The notes under the pieces: generated by a model
Seen by the model: only the letters and a program-made list of their open reading frames with translations
What the model was told of the DNA's origin: nothing
Databases searched by the model: none
DNA from: Caenorhabditis elegans
Lineage: Eukaryota > Nematoda > Chromadorea > Rhabditida > Rhabditidae
Assembly: GCF_000002985.6 (NCBI RefSeq)
Contig: NC_003279.8
Location: 11,160,001-11,224,000 of the forward strand
Reading direction: 5' to 3'
Length of the DNA stretch: 64,000 nucleotides
Position numbers and translations under genes: made by a program
Shown: positions 11,765 through 22,063 of the stretch, in pieces
How the letters are laid out: every line of letters begins with the position of its first letter
Numbering within the stretch: position 1 is the stretch's first letter

Positions 11765-12236
11765 AAAAAAATTTCAGACCGATGAAATAGATGTTGTAGA
11801 TCATCTTAGTTGATTCTGGTGCTGATTCAAGTATTGGGCGCCGCGCAGCGCCCTCTAACATAAAATTAGGCGTTTCAGGACAATTTTAGAGATCCTATGA
11901 ATTTCCACGGATAAATTTCTTTTGAAAATTGATTTGCAAGATGTCTGGATCAGTTTGAACTTAAGTCATGAATAAGTTGTTCTTAGAAAAAGCCAAAAAA
12001 AGGGGATTTTATTAGAAAAAATCAAAAATTCGAGGGGGCGCTATAGAAGTTGGGCGGTCGTTTTAGAGACTTTTTGACCTAGTCTCCTCAGTCTATTGAA
12101 TTTTTTGATGAAAATTTTGGACAGGGGGTTTTTTGACATTTGGAATCGAATGGCATTAGCAGTTTTTTGTAAAAAATGTCAGAAGGTGGTGAAATGAGAA
12201 AAAATAGGGGGGGCGCTATAGAAGTTGGGCGCACTG
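11765..12236. repeat. Right terminal inverted repeat of the Tc3-like element
   Basis: Inverted copy of 10071-10539, with the inner motif at 12033-12054 and the terminal motif at about 12206-12229. Confidence 0.9.
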
Positions 12237-12670
12237 TACACTCGCGTTACTCCGGAGCATCGTTGCCCGTAAATCCACACAATAATTGCCTCGCCCTTTT
12301 AGGCCACACTTCGTTCTTTCACTCTCTACGATGTCACCAAGACGCATCGCCGGCTAGCCAACCGACGATGGATTGACCCTGGATCTTTACCTAATTCTAT
12401 CCTGTGTGTCTCATTCCTTTTTATTCTATTAATAAATTGGGATTCGTCTAAACTGTGTACTGTTATTCCTCATCGCACCGCTCATCTTCACTCGCCGCTT
12501 GACAGTTGCTCCGTGTCCTCCGCGCGTATTGGAATACGTCGTTTTCACCCGATGGGTTGACTCTCCCAATCGGTCTCGGGTGTCAACACTGGGTATCCGT
12601 GGATTTTTATTTCAAAAAAATAGAAACGAAAGGCTAAAAGCTGGATGTGTAGTTCGTACTTTAGTAGGTA

Positions 12671-12775
12671 CCAGGGGTGGGCGGATATCCGAATAAACGG
12701 CTATTTCGGATAAAAATATCCGAAATTTCTGATCGGCTAATTCGGGTATTTCGGATAATATCCGCCCACCCCTGG
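12671..12775. mobile_element. 105-bp palindromic MITE
   Basis: It runs from CCAGGGGTGGGCGGATATCC to the reverse complement GGATAATATCCGCCCACCCC plus TGG, and is nearly palindromic throughout. TAGGTA flanks both sides (12665-12670 and 12776-12781), a likely target duplication. It sits inside the decayed LINE. Confidence 0.8.
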
Positions 12776-12779
12776 TAGG

Positions 12780-13562
12780 TACTGCAATTACTCTCTACTG
12801 GGGATTATTCCAGTAATTTGGCGAAATGTATTAAATGGGAAAAAGCAGTAAATCACGCAAAGTATTTAATATATGTAATCTTTAATCACTATAGCAGCGA
12901 CAACTCTCTAGGCTCCAAACGTTACTGTACAAAACGTTTGTCCGGCCAGTGCTAGAATATGGTACTGTAGTCAGTGCTCCCATTGAAAAAACAAACGGTG
13001 AAAGCAATAGAATCCGCACAAACTCTTTTCACGAGAAAACTCTATTGTAGACAAAAAGGTAAATATGCCAAAATAAATGGCCCGGACTACTTAACATCTA
13101 TTCGGCGAAATGAGCTATACGGCCTAGCATCGTTAGAATCTCGACGCAAGGCAATTGATAGAAAGTTTGTTTCCAAGCTTTTGGCGCATAAAGTTGACAT
13201 GGACATCAAAAATTTCTTTCAAATAAGTGAATCTAACAAAACGCGAACCAAAACTAAGTTCATCTGGAAAAAATGCAGAACTTCAATAAGGAGACATTTC
13301 TTCACAAACAGAGTTTTAAGCTCAATAGGTAGCTCGCTTTAACAGATCTGGACCCTCATTTTCCTTTTTTTTTTGTTCTCTTCTTCTTTTTCCTATTTCA
13401 TGTGTCTAATCCCATTTGCAGGTGATAATTATGAATTGTAAATTATGCATAAGCTATTTTTACCATGTATTGACGGTATTGATTTACTGTAATATGTATT
13501 TGATTTTATGTGTATTATTTTTTCTTATGACACGATTCGTATGGAATCGTATTAAATAAATA
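12780..13562 (+). pseudogene. 3' fragment of a LINE (non-LTR retrotransposon) reverse transcriptase, frameshifted
   Basis: One frame reads RLQTLLYKTFVRPVLEYGTV around 12908-12970, the conserved end of a CR1/Sam-type reverse transcriptase. Reading then shifts frame, and 12983-13339 continues as AIESAQTLFTRKLYCRQ and LYGLASLESRRKAIDRKF, the usual C-terminal blocks, to the stop at 13340. The 3' untranslated part ends in an ATTAAATAAATAAATAC tail, typical of LINE 3' ends. The 5' part is missing or decayed; it may extend left to the LTR boundary at 12594, with the MITE inserted in it. Confidence 0.8.
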
Positions 13563-13623
13563 AATACATTTTATGACGTCACAAACTGTATTGAAATACA
13601 TGTTTTGACGCCATAAAATGTAT
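13562..13623. repeat. Short inverted repeat beside the LINE tail
   Basis: ATACATTTTATGACGTCA at the left pairs with TGACGCCATAAAATGTAT at the right, forming a palindrome of about 60 bp immediately after the LINE tail. Confidence 0.6.
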
Positions 13624-13719
13624 TAACATTTCACGACATTACTTGAATAACCCCATAACAGTGAGAATGTATAATGTGTATTCTAGTAATCAAACCTACG
13701 AAGGAATTTCGCTACGCTG

Positions 13720-14336
13720 CCTTTAAAGGTGGAGTACCGAAATTCGACACTTTGCTTTTTTATACCCAGAATCGTCCAAGACTACCGAATTCCGTATTGA
13801 GACGTTTTGAAAGTTTCAAATTTCTCGAAAAAAACGTTATGGTGGTTCAAAGTTCGGCAAAATAAGGCCCATTTTCAGCTAAAATCTAAATTTTTTCCAA
13901 CTTCTCGGTGTCGCAACGTCTGGAACCTAATTTTTATATATTCATCTTTTTTTTAAAATAAATATTGTCGTTTTTGATTGGGCGTTTATTCGTTGATTTA
14001 AGTACATTTATGGTCTGTGGGGCACAAAATCTAACTTTTATTTGTGCCCCAAAGACCATAAATGTACTTGAATCAACGAATAAACGCCTAGTAAAAAACC
14101 ACAATATTTGTTAAAAAATGATGAATAAATAAAAATTAGGTCCCAGGCGTTGTGACACCGAGAAGTTGGAAAAATTTCGATTTTAGCTGAAAATTAGCAT
14201 TATTTTGCCGAACTTTGAACCACCATAACTTTTTTTCGAGACATTTTTAGAACGTCTCATTACGAAATTCGGTAGTTTTAGACCAATTTTGGGTCTAAAA
14301 AAGCAAAGTCTCAGATTTCGGTACTCCAATTTAAGG
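13720..14336. mobile_element. 617-bp foldback element
   Basis: The ends CCTTTAAAGGTGGAGTACCG and CGGTACTCCAATTTAAGG are inverted. The arms match imperfectly to a centre near 14035, where GGGGCACAAA and TTTGTGCCCC form the tip. It has no coding content and is a non-autonomous palindromic element. Confidence 0.85.
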
Positions 14337-15027
14337 AAGACGAAAAAATCGAAAAAAAAAATACTGCGTTCACTATAAACTTATATCCAAAAATATTGTG
14401 TTAAATCGTTCCAAACTCAACAGAAATTCGTCAAAAATAAACCTATACGTGATTTGATTTGTTTATAAACACTGCAAGAAAGAGTATCGTGATAAACAGT
14501 AGTAGTTCTTCGCTGTTGTTGATAATAAATAATAATAAAAACGCGTCGATTACGAGAGAAATCGTGTATTTTTGCTGTTGTTGGCGGAGGGGACAGAGTA
14601 GTTCAATTCATTTATAATTTATAAATCAGGGGGGTGTCACGTTTTTGATACGAGTTGAGAAAAATCGCGGAATACCGCTATTAGTATGTAGTTTGTGGCG
14701 ATGTAGTATGTAGTTTGTAGTTTAGGATAATATTTTCGATGTCAAATGCTAAAAAAGGAGTATTAGTTGGTAAATTCGCCAATTTCGTTGGAAATTTTAG
14801 ATTTTTTAGGCTAAAAATCTAGTTTGGGTAGTTTTTTTTTACTTAAATTAGTCAAAATTTCAATAAATTTGAAAAATGGCGCTTTTTTTGAAATTTTTGT
14901 TTTTTCAGGGAAAATACTATAGATTTTTTCGAGTTTTTAGACAAAATTGTCCTTTTTTTTTCGGAAAAACTGGAGATTTTAGATTTTTAAGCTAAAAATC
15001 TAGTTTTTTTCTCTCGAATTTTTTTAC
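14337..15027. other. Spacer between the transposon nest and the TMEM242-like gene
   Basis: AT-rich sequence with one GTAGTTTGTAG module near 14680-14720. I see no gene; it contains the 3' flank of the TMEM242-like gene. Confidence 0.55.
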
Positions 15028-17722
15028 CTATTGCTTTTGCTCTGTAGTAGATGGAGGAACTCCAGTTTTCGTTTCAATACTATTAATAAATTCCTCAAAA
15101 CTTTGCGACTTGGCACTCTGCGGCAATCGAATCGAATCGCCAAACGCAGTTTTCATCGCCGAGCCAAATTGGCGTGGTGAATTGACTTGAAGAATTGCTG
15201 AGACACCGACAATGAATAGTGTGAAGCCGGATACGGTGATTACTGTAGCCACTCCGAGGGCTTTTCCAGCGAATGCGGCTCCCGAGAAGAGCTGGAATAT
15301 GGAAAAAGATGAAAATTTGGCTATTTTTAAAGGTGGAGTGCGCCCAGTGGGGGAAATTGCTTTAAAACACGCCTATGGTACCACAATAACCAAATATCAT
15401 GATAAAAAAATTTAAAAATTTTTTCTAGATTTTAGTTTCAGGTGAAAAACAACGTATTTTGCAATTTTTAACCAGAAATTCAGCGATTTTCATCTGAAAA
15501 TTCGGTAAATTGGTGATTTGTACGGTAAAAAATAATCCAAAATTAAGTATTATACATTAGACGAAAACTGTGTAATCTTCTCCTCGTGTACTCCACGAGA
15601 AGAAGATTATACAATTTTCGTCTGAAATACATTCAAATCTCCAATTTACCGAAATTTCACATGAAAATCCATAAATTTCTGGTTAAAAACTGCAAAAAAA
15701 CGTCTTTATTATTCGAAATTGGCAGTTTTTGGTTAAAAAATCTACAAATTCGAATTTTTATCCATTTATTGTTAAATTTTCATAGTTTTCTCCCTAATTT
15801 TCGATTTTTTTTCAAAATTTTACCTGTGCAGCCGCAAGATCCGCAGCTTCAGGCTGCCTGGAATGTTTCCAGGCACTTCGAATTCCGAGAAGAAGAGTTA
15901 CGAGAGATGTTCCACCGATTACTGAAAATTTAGACTACAAACTACAAAATCAAACATTTTTTAACGTTAAATATATTTTGTTAATCAAATTTTTTTGAAC
16001 GATTTTCTCGATTTTGCCGAAAAATCTGAGTGAAATATCATTTTTTAAGTCGAAAAATATAGTTTTTCTCGTTAAAATTCAGAAAACCAAGTTTTACAAC
16101 AAAAAAAAACCATTTGAGTGAGGCTGAGAGACTACAAACTACAAAAAATCGTCAGCCTCAACCAAATTTATTCTAAAAGCCAAAAACTCCAGTTTTTTGT
16201 TTTTTTTTTGTTAATTTTCTAGTGATTTTGTTCAAAATTCGCGTAAAAAATAGATTTTTCACATTTTGGTGAGGCTAACAGACTACAAACTACAAAAATC
16301 CTGAGCCTCAAGCAATTTTTATTTGCAAAAATGCCAAAAACTCCAGTTTTTGCTCTTGTTTTTCGATTTTTGGCCAATTTTCTAGTGATTCTGTTCGAAA
16401 TTTCGCATTTGGTTGAGGCTCAGCGACTAAAAACTACAAAAATCGTTAGCCTCAACCAAAATTGACTTTTCATCGGTTTAAATCAATTTTTATTGATTTT
16501 CCGAGAATTTTAAGTCATTTTAGGTGATTTTGACGATGAAATTCAATTTTTCTCACCAAAAATCGTATAAAAATAGCTTTGGTGAGGCTCACACACTACA
16601 AACTACAAAAATCCTGAGCCTCAACCAAAAAAATGCGTTTTTTTTCATTATTTTCTCGATTTTTCCACAATAAATAGGATTTCGATCAATAGTTTCTATA
16701 TTTTGATTTATAAAATCAGAGGAAAACTTGGTTTTACACCGAAAAATATGAGTTTTAAGAGCTAAAACTCATTTGGGTGAGGCTCACAGACTACAAACTA
16801 CAACAAATCTTGAGCCTCAACCAAAATTCACTTTTCCTGTTTAAATCTTTGATTTTTATTGATTTTCCGAGAATTTAAAGTGATTTTTTTCGCGGATTTT
16901 GAAATAAATTCAATTTTTATAATCCAAAAATGCATTTTTAGCAGGAAAATTGTGCTATCCTCGCTGAAAATCGATTGGTTAAGGCTCACAGACTACAAAC
17001 TACAAAAAACCTGAGCCTCAACCAAAAAATGCGTTTATTTTTTCATTATTTTCTCGATTTTCCTACAAAAAAAAATAGAATTTCGATAAATTGTTTCTAT
17101 ATTTTGATTTAAAAAATCAGGGAAAGTTCGTTTCACACCGAAAAATTCGAGTTTTCAGTCCTAAAACCCATTTGGGTGAGGCTAACAGACTACAAACTAC
17201 AACAAATCTTGAGCCTCAACCAAAATTCACTTTTCCTGTTTAAATCTTTGATTTTTATTGATTTTCCGAGAATTTAAAGTTTTTTTTTTGTTGCGGATTT
17301 TGAAAGAAATTCAATTTTTTGACGAAAAATCTCTTTTTAGCAGGAAAGTTGTGCTATCCTCGCTGAAAATCGATTGGTTGAGGGGCTCACAGGCTACAAA
17401 CTACAAAAAATCGAGCGCCTCAACCAAATTTTTTTTTGCAAAAATGCAAAAAACTCCAGTTTTTGCTCTTTTCTGTGCGATTTTTCGGTAATTTTCTTCT
17501 GATTCAGTTCAACATTTTGCGGGAAAATTGAAATTTTTATCAAAAATCCTCAATTTTCTCCGTTTTTTTTGGCAATTTTCCAGCTTTTTCCACACACACA
17601 CCAGATTTAATATATCCAGCCGTATTGCTCGTATCAATTCTGTCAAGTGCGACAAGTGCGTGTCCCGACAGAGAGGACGGTGTTGCTGCTGGGCTGCTGC
17701 TCAATGACGTCACGTCGCTCAT
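15028..17722 (-). CDS. TMEM242-family mitochondrial inner-membrane protein
   Basis: Three exons (17722-17602, 15921-15824, 15291-15028) join in phase to 160 residues. After a polar N-terminus come two hydrophobic segments, VIGGTSLVTLLLGI (about 41-54) and GVATVITVSGFTLFIVGVSA, which is preceded by LFSGAAFAGKALG. The C-terminal block SPRQFGSAMKTAFGD matches the TMEM242 signature (A-L-G near the second helix, then F-x-S-x-M). Human TMEM242 is about 140 residues and has been linked to assembly of the ATP synthase c-ring and complex I; that role is inferred here from family only. A TTGCAG acceptor lies four bases before the ATG, and the start is about 340 bp downstream of rsr-1 on the same strand, so it is probably the downstream gene of an operon. 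Introns are loaded with repeats. Confidence 0.85.
15330..15415. repeat. Dispersed repeat in TMEM242-like intron 2
   Basis: The sequence from AAAGGTGGAGTGCGCCCAGT on to GCCTATGGTACCACAATAACC resembles a repeat that I recall as common in the C. elegans genome. The open frame at 15212-15415 crosses it and is not a gene. Confidence 0.6.
15440..15710. repeat. Foldback element in TMEM242-like intron 2
   Basis: TTTTTAACCAGAAATT at 15466 pairs with AATTTCTGGTTAAAAA at about 15672. The tip is the hairpin from TCTTCTCCTCGTG to CACGAGAAGAAGA near 15575-15610. It is about 270 bp long with no coding content. Confidence 0.75.
16090..17450. repeat. Tandem cluster of GTTGAGGCT / CTACAAACTACAAA modules
   Basis: At least seven copies of a roughly 50-bp module, GTGAGGCT-(C)ACAGACTACAAACTAC-AAA..GAGCCTCAACCAA, spaced 120-220 bp apart, fill intron 1 of the TMEM242-like gene. 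The module ends are inverted repeats (TTGGTTGAGGCT / AGCCTCAACCAA). Longer blocks near 16740-17000 and 17120-17390 are near-duplicates of each other. Confidence 0.85.
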
Positions 17723-17726
17723 ACAC

Positions 17727-17740
17727 CTGCAACACAGTTT
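17727..17740 (-). promoter_or_regulatory. Probable trans-splice acceptor of the TMEM242-like gene
   Basis: On the - strand TGTTGCAG ends at 17727, four bases before the ATG at 17722. With rsr-1 ending at 18065, the spacing fits an SL2-type operon junction. Which leader is used cannot be read from the sequence. Confidence 0.6.
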
Positions 17741-18064
17741 TGGGCTCTTTCTAGCCTTTTCTGGGCTCCAAAAATGAGATATTTCAGGCCAATTTTGAAG
17801 GCTGAGGCTAAAAATTTTGAATTTTGAAAAGAAAATTACAATAAAAATCGAGGCGAGACAGTTTAATAGATTAAAAAATGATGAATAAAACAGATTTTTA
17901 GACTTGTTTAGCGGAGGGGAACAGCAGGAAAAAAGAGAAAAACGATTTAAAAAATGTGGAAAAAAAAGAAAAAATAAATAAATGAGAGGACAGAGACCAT
18001 TTTTTAACAATAAAAAAAAGTAATCAATAGGAAAATGAAAAAAAATTAAAATTTTTTTTTAGTT

Positions 18065-21000
18065 TCAGTCACTTTCAGATCCCGATTCGGATGCGCTTGG
18101 TGAACGGCGTTTTCGGTGTTTTTTGCTCTTTTTCTCCTGAAAAATTCGAGTTTATTCGGGGGAAATTGTGTAGTTTGTAGTCTGAGCCTCTACCAATTTT
18201 TTTTTTGTAAATTTTTGGTGGAATATAGCTCTAAAACGTGATTTCCTACATTTTTCAGACCAATTTTGCCCGAAAAGTTTGAAAAAATCGACGAAAACAC
18301 CGCCTCAACCAAAATTGGTAATTTTTACAGTTTTCCGTGAATTTTTAGCGCAAAAATAGTTTTTTTTAAGTTTTAAACGAAAATTAAAACGATTTTGATC
18401 GCAAAAATTTTATTTTTGAATTTTTCTGGAAAGTTCTGGACTTTTTCTATGTTTTTCCTTGTTTTTTTTTAGAAAAATCAGATATTTTTTGATTTTTTTA
18501 CTGTGGTTTTCCGTGAAAATTTTGAAAATTTCAGTTTTTCTTCCAGAAAATACGAAAATTTTTCGGATTTTCTCCCTGTTTTTCAGGAAAAAATCCTAAA
18601 TTTTTGAATTTTTATTGTGATTTTTCTGGAAAAAAAAACAGAAAATTGCCGATTTTTGGAACCAATAAAAAAATCATCGAATTTACGATTTTTCCCTATT
18701 TCTAAGCTCAAAATTTCAAGATTTTCCAGATTTTTCATGAATTTCAATGAATTTTTGAATTTTTTTCTGGAAAATCCGGGATTTTTCGATTTTTTTCCTC
18801 GTTTTTCAGAAAAAAAAATCAGACATTTTTGAATTTTTCTGTTTTTTTCCGAGAAAATCCGGAAAATTCCCGATTTTTTCAGCGTTTTTCAGGAAAATGT
18901 GGAAATTTTTCTCGATTTTCTCCCTCCTTTTCAGATAAAAAATCTCAAATTTTTCAACTTTTCGGTGGTTTTTCTGAGATAATGTGGAATTTTTTTTCCA
19001 ATTTTTCAGGAAAAAAGCAGGGAATTGCAGATTTTTTTAATGTTCACAATTTTTAAGCTCAAAATTTCTTCGATTTTCCATATTTTCAGCACCTTCTTAT
19101 GCTTCTTGGCGGCCTTCTTCTCCTTCTTTGCCTTCTTACGACGACGCTCCTCTTCCGCCTCCGAATCAACAGAAACATCAGAATCCGTATCATTCGGCCG
19201 CCGTTTCTTCATTTCCGGGCTCTTTACGGCCACCGGAGCCTGCTGCTCCGAATCCTGACGTGGTCTACGTGGTGGTGGTGGTGGGCTTCTGCTTCTGGAT
19301 GATGATGATGGGGAGCGGCGTCTTCGCGGGGATCTTCGTCTCTGTGGGCTCTGGCGACGGCGGGGAGCTGCTGCTGGGGAGCGGCGACGTCGTGGGCTTC
19401 TAGATTTTGAGCCGGATGGAGAGCGGCGGCGTCTTGGAGCCTGTGGGCTTTTCGACGGGGAGCGGCGTCTTCGTGGAGCCGGGCTTTTGGATTGAGATGG
19501 AGATCTGCGACGTCTTGGAGCCGGAGGGCTTTTGGATCTAGATTTGGCTCTTTTTGGAGCCGGTGGGCTCTTTGAAGCTGACGGGGATCGGCGTCTCCGA
19601 GCTGGAGGAATTTCTCTTTTTGGAGCCGGGCTTCTGGATTTGGACGGGGAGCGGCGTCTTCGTGGAGCCGGTGGGCTCTTTGAAGCTGACGGAGATCGGC
19701 GTCTCCGAGCCGGCGGACTTTTGGATCTAGATTTTGCTCTTTTTGGAGCCGGCGGTGGGCTTTTCGAAGCTGACGGGGATCTTCTTCTTCTTGCTGGAGC
19801 CGGTGGGCTTTTCGATCTGGATTTTGCTCTTTTTGGAGCTGGGCTCTTGGATTGAGATGGTGAGCGGCGTCTTCTCGCTGGCGGGGGGCTCTTCGACGCA
19901 GATGGAGACCTGCGTCGTCTCGGGCTTCCAGACTTGGCTCTGGCCGCCACTGAAGCTATAGCCTTCTGACGGAGCTCTGCCTCTTCATGACGCTTTTTAC
20001 GCTCAATTTCTCGCCGACGCGACTCTTCCTCCCGCTCTTTCTCGTCACGGACTGGACGGCGATCCTCCCGACGATCCCGACGATCTCCTCCCCGTGCCGG
20101 CGGAGATCCACGTCGTCGTGGTGGGCTTCTTCTGGTGTCTCTTCGCGGGGATCCTCTTCTCGGCGAGCCCCTTCTCGGCGGTGATCTTCTCCGATTCCCG
20201 GCAGATCCACCTCGTCTGGCGGCCGGTGATCCTCCACCACCATCTCCTCCAGGACTCGCATTCCGTCGTGGCGGAGTTTTTCTCGGGCTCAGCGCTCTTG
20301 CCGGAATACGATCGTCGCGGACGGCTTTCTCCCGAGCCGGACCAGTGTACCGCCCGTTACTCAGGGTCTTGTAGCGATTTGTCCAGTCGTTATCCTCCCG
20401 ATCGTCGCCCTTCTCATCACGATCATTTGTCTTCATCTCGGCCATCTTCTGATTGACTAGCGATGCTGGAATTCCGTCTTCTGATGCATTTGCCTCGATG
20501 AGCAGATTCCAGAGGTCGCCGACAAATTCCCGGGCGCGACGGGCGTTCAGGAAGCCTGTGACGTTGATCTGAAAGTAAATTGAGATTATTGAGGCGGTTA
20601 TGTGGCTACAAACTACAAAAACAGCTGATTTTTTGCGAATTTGAAGGTAAAAATTTGAAATTAAAAGCGTTTTCTCATGATTTTCAGGTTTTTTGATAGA
20701 AAATTTGCTGTAATTCTGACATTTTACAGTGATTTTTTCTGAAATTAAAAAAAGCTTGGTTGAGGCTCAGAGACTACAAACTACAAAGTCTAGTGAGCCT
20801 CAACCAAGCAAATTTATTTTAAAAATGAAGTTACTTGCATGAAATTTTGCCGATTTTCGTAGTTTTTGGTCTCTGAAAGTCGATTTTTCGGTCAAAAATC
20901 TAATTTTTACGGAAAATTAATTATCTAAAAAGCTCAAAAACTGCCAATTTGCTGCAAAAAATTCAAAAAAAAATCTTGGTTGAGGCTCAGAGACTACAAA

Positions 21001-22062
21001 CTACAAAGTCGTGTGAGCCTCAACCAAGCTTTTTTTTTTGAAAATGAGGCGATTTCCATGGAAATTTTGCCAATTTTCGTGGTTTTTGTCCTATAAAAGT
21101 GGATTTTTGGTCAAAAATCAATACTTTTAGGAAATTCAGCGTGTAGAACTGCTTAAAAACACCAAATTTGCTGCAAAAAATTCGAAAAAAATCTTGGTTG
21201 AGGCTCAGAGACTACAAACTACAAAGTCTAGTGAGCCTCAACCAAGCGAATGTTTTTGAAAATGAGGCGATTTGCATGAAATTTTGCCAATTTTCGTGGT
21301 TTTTGTCCTATGAAAGTCGATTTTTCGGTCAAAAATTTAATTTTTACGGAAAATTAATTATCTAAATAGCTCAAAAACGCCATATTTATTGCAAAAATTC
21401 GAGAAAAATAAATGTTGGTTGAGGCTCAGAGACTACAAACTACAAAGTCGTGTGAGCCTCACCCAAAGGATTTTCTCAAAAATAAGCAAATTTTACCGAA
21501 ATTTGACGGTTTTACGGCCAAACGAGCAAATTTTCTTTAAAATGAGGTGATTTCCATCCTTTTTTTTGCCAATTTTCATAGTTTTTGGCCTCTAAAAGTC
21601 GATTTTTCGGTCAAAAATCCGATTTTCACAGGGTTTTTCGCTACAATTTACCTGTAAAAGCTTCGGATTCAAATTCTTATCATCAATCTGTGATAGAATA
21701 TACTCGACAACGACATCATCCTCCATCCCCAGTATATCGTTGACACGGGCCGTAATCCACGGCTTGATGACGTCCATATTGCAGCGATTCAGGTCGATCT
21801 TGAAGAAAAGCCAATTTGTATAACCTTTAATTATCGAGTATTAGATGATAATTTTTTGGAATTTACTGGAAATTCACTGGAAAAATCGCAATTTCTCGCT
21901 AGATTTTTGAGCTTTGAGCGTATTTTGGCTCTCTGGCAGAATTTATTTTACCTTTTGCTCTAACTGCGGCTCAAACTTCATCGTTTTCAACAATTTCTTC
22001 TCTTTATCCGAAAATCGTCCATCCTGCTCTGAGTTGGCTCCGCGAAAGTAGCCGGCGTCCAT
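18065..22062 (-). CDS. rsr-1: SR-related nuclear matrix protein RSR-1 (SRRM1/SRm160 splicing coactivator)
   Basis: Four exons (22062-21952, 21798-21652, 20568-19093, 18136-18065) join in phase to 601 residues. Residues about 25-130 form the PWI nucleic-acid-binding domain: NMDVIKPWITARVNDILGME with the PWI triplet at 50-52, then DDVVVEYILSQI and INVTGFLNARRAREFVGDLW. The large third exon codes for a very long Arg/Ser/Pro-rich region with repeated RRRRSPSASKSPP motifs, followed by a Lys-rich tail ending ESGSESD. The family bridges splice sites to snRNPs in the nucleus and couples splicing to 3' end formation. A TTTCAG lies one base before the ATG, so the transcript is probably trans-spliced. 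The following gene on the same strand starts 340 bp further down. Intron 2 holds a tandem repeat. Identification is firm. Confidence 0.95.
19260..20330 (-). repeat. Internal RS-repeat coding minisatellite of rsr-1
   Basis: Within exon 3 the DNA itself is repetitive: units coding for RRRRSPS(A/Q)SKSPxP and KRAKSRSKSPP recur more than ten times. The long antisense open frames here, such as 19532-19855 +, are shadows of this. Confidence 0.85.
20755..21470. repeat. Tandem repeat of about 215 bp, four copies, in rsr-1 intron 2
   Basis: Copies start near 20757, 20977, 21194 and 21416 with TGGTTGAGGCTCAGAGACTA, run through the inverted GAGCCTCAACCAA, and then share GAGGCGATTT..GATTTTTCGGTCAAAAAT..AATTAATTATCTAAA filler. 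This is local amplification of the module seen elsewhere together with its flank. Confidence 0.85.
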
Positions 22063-22063
22063 T

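Larger units (their letters stand above)
10071..12236 (-). mobile_element. Complete Tc3-like DNA transposon (Tc1/mariner superfamily)
   Basis: The element begins CAGTGCGCCCAACTTCTATA and ends with its reverse complement. It is flanked by the TA target duplication (10069-10070, 12237-12238) and is 2166 bp long. The inverted repeats are about 470 bp (10071-10539 and about 11765-12236), like the 462-bp repeats of Tc3. Each repeat holds a second copy of the end motif about 174 bp inside, as in Tc3. One transposase gene lies between the repeats on the - strand. Sequence differences from the Tc3 consensus, as I remember it, make it a relative and not a Tc3 copy. Confidence 0.95.
9862..12593 (+). 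mobile_element. Solo LTR of a retrotransposon, interrupted by a Tc3-like element
   Basis: The LTR runs from TGTTGTGACTTGG at 9867 to GGTGTCAACA ending at 12588, so it has TG..CA ends with a TGTTG/CAACA terminal repeat. It is flanked by the 5-base direct repeat CTGGG at 9862-9866 and 12589-12593, the target-site duplication of an integrase-mediated insertion. Removing the internal transposon (10071-12236 plus one TA) leaves an LTR of about 554 bp. CCAAT-like motifs near 9917 and 9943 and an AATAAA at about 12431 suggest + orientation. No gag/pol sequence is present, so it is a solo LTR left by recombination. Confidence 0.85.

Noticed and set aside
19025..20456. Long + strand frames opposite rsr-1 exon 3
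   Set aside because: Antisense shadows of Arg/Ser-rich codons; the - strand frame matches a known family and splices in phase.
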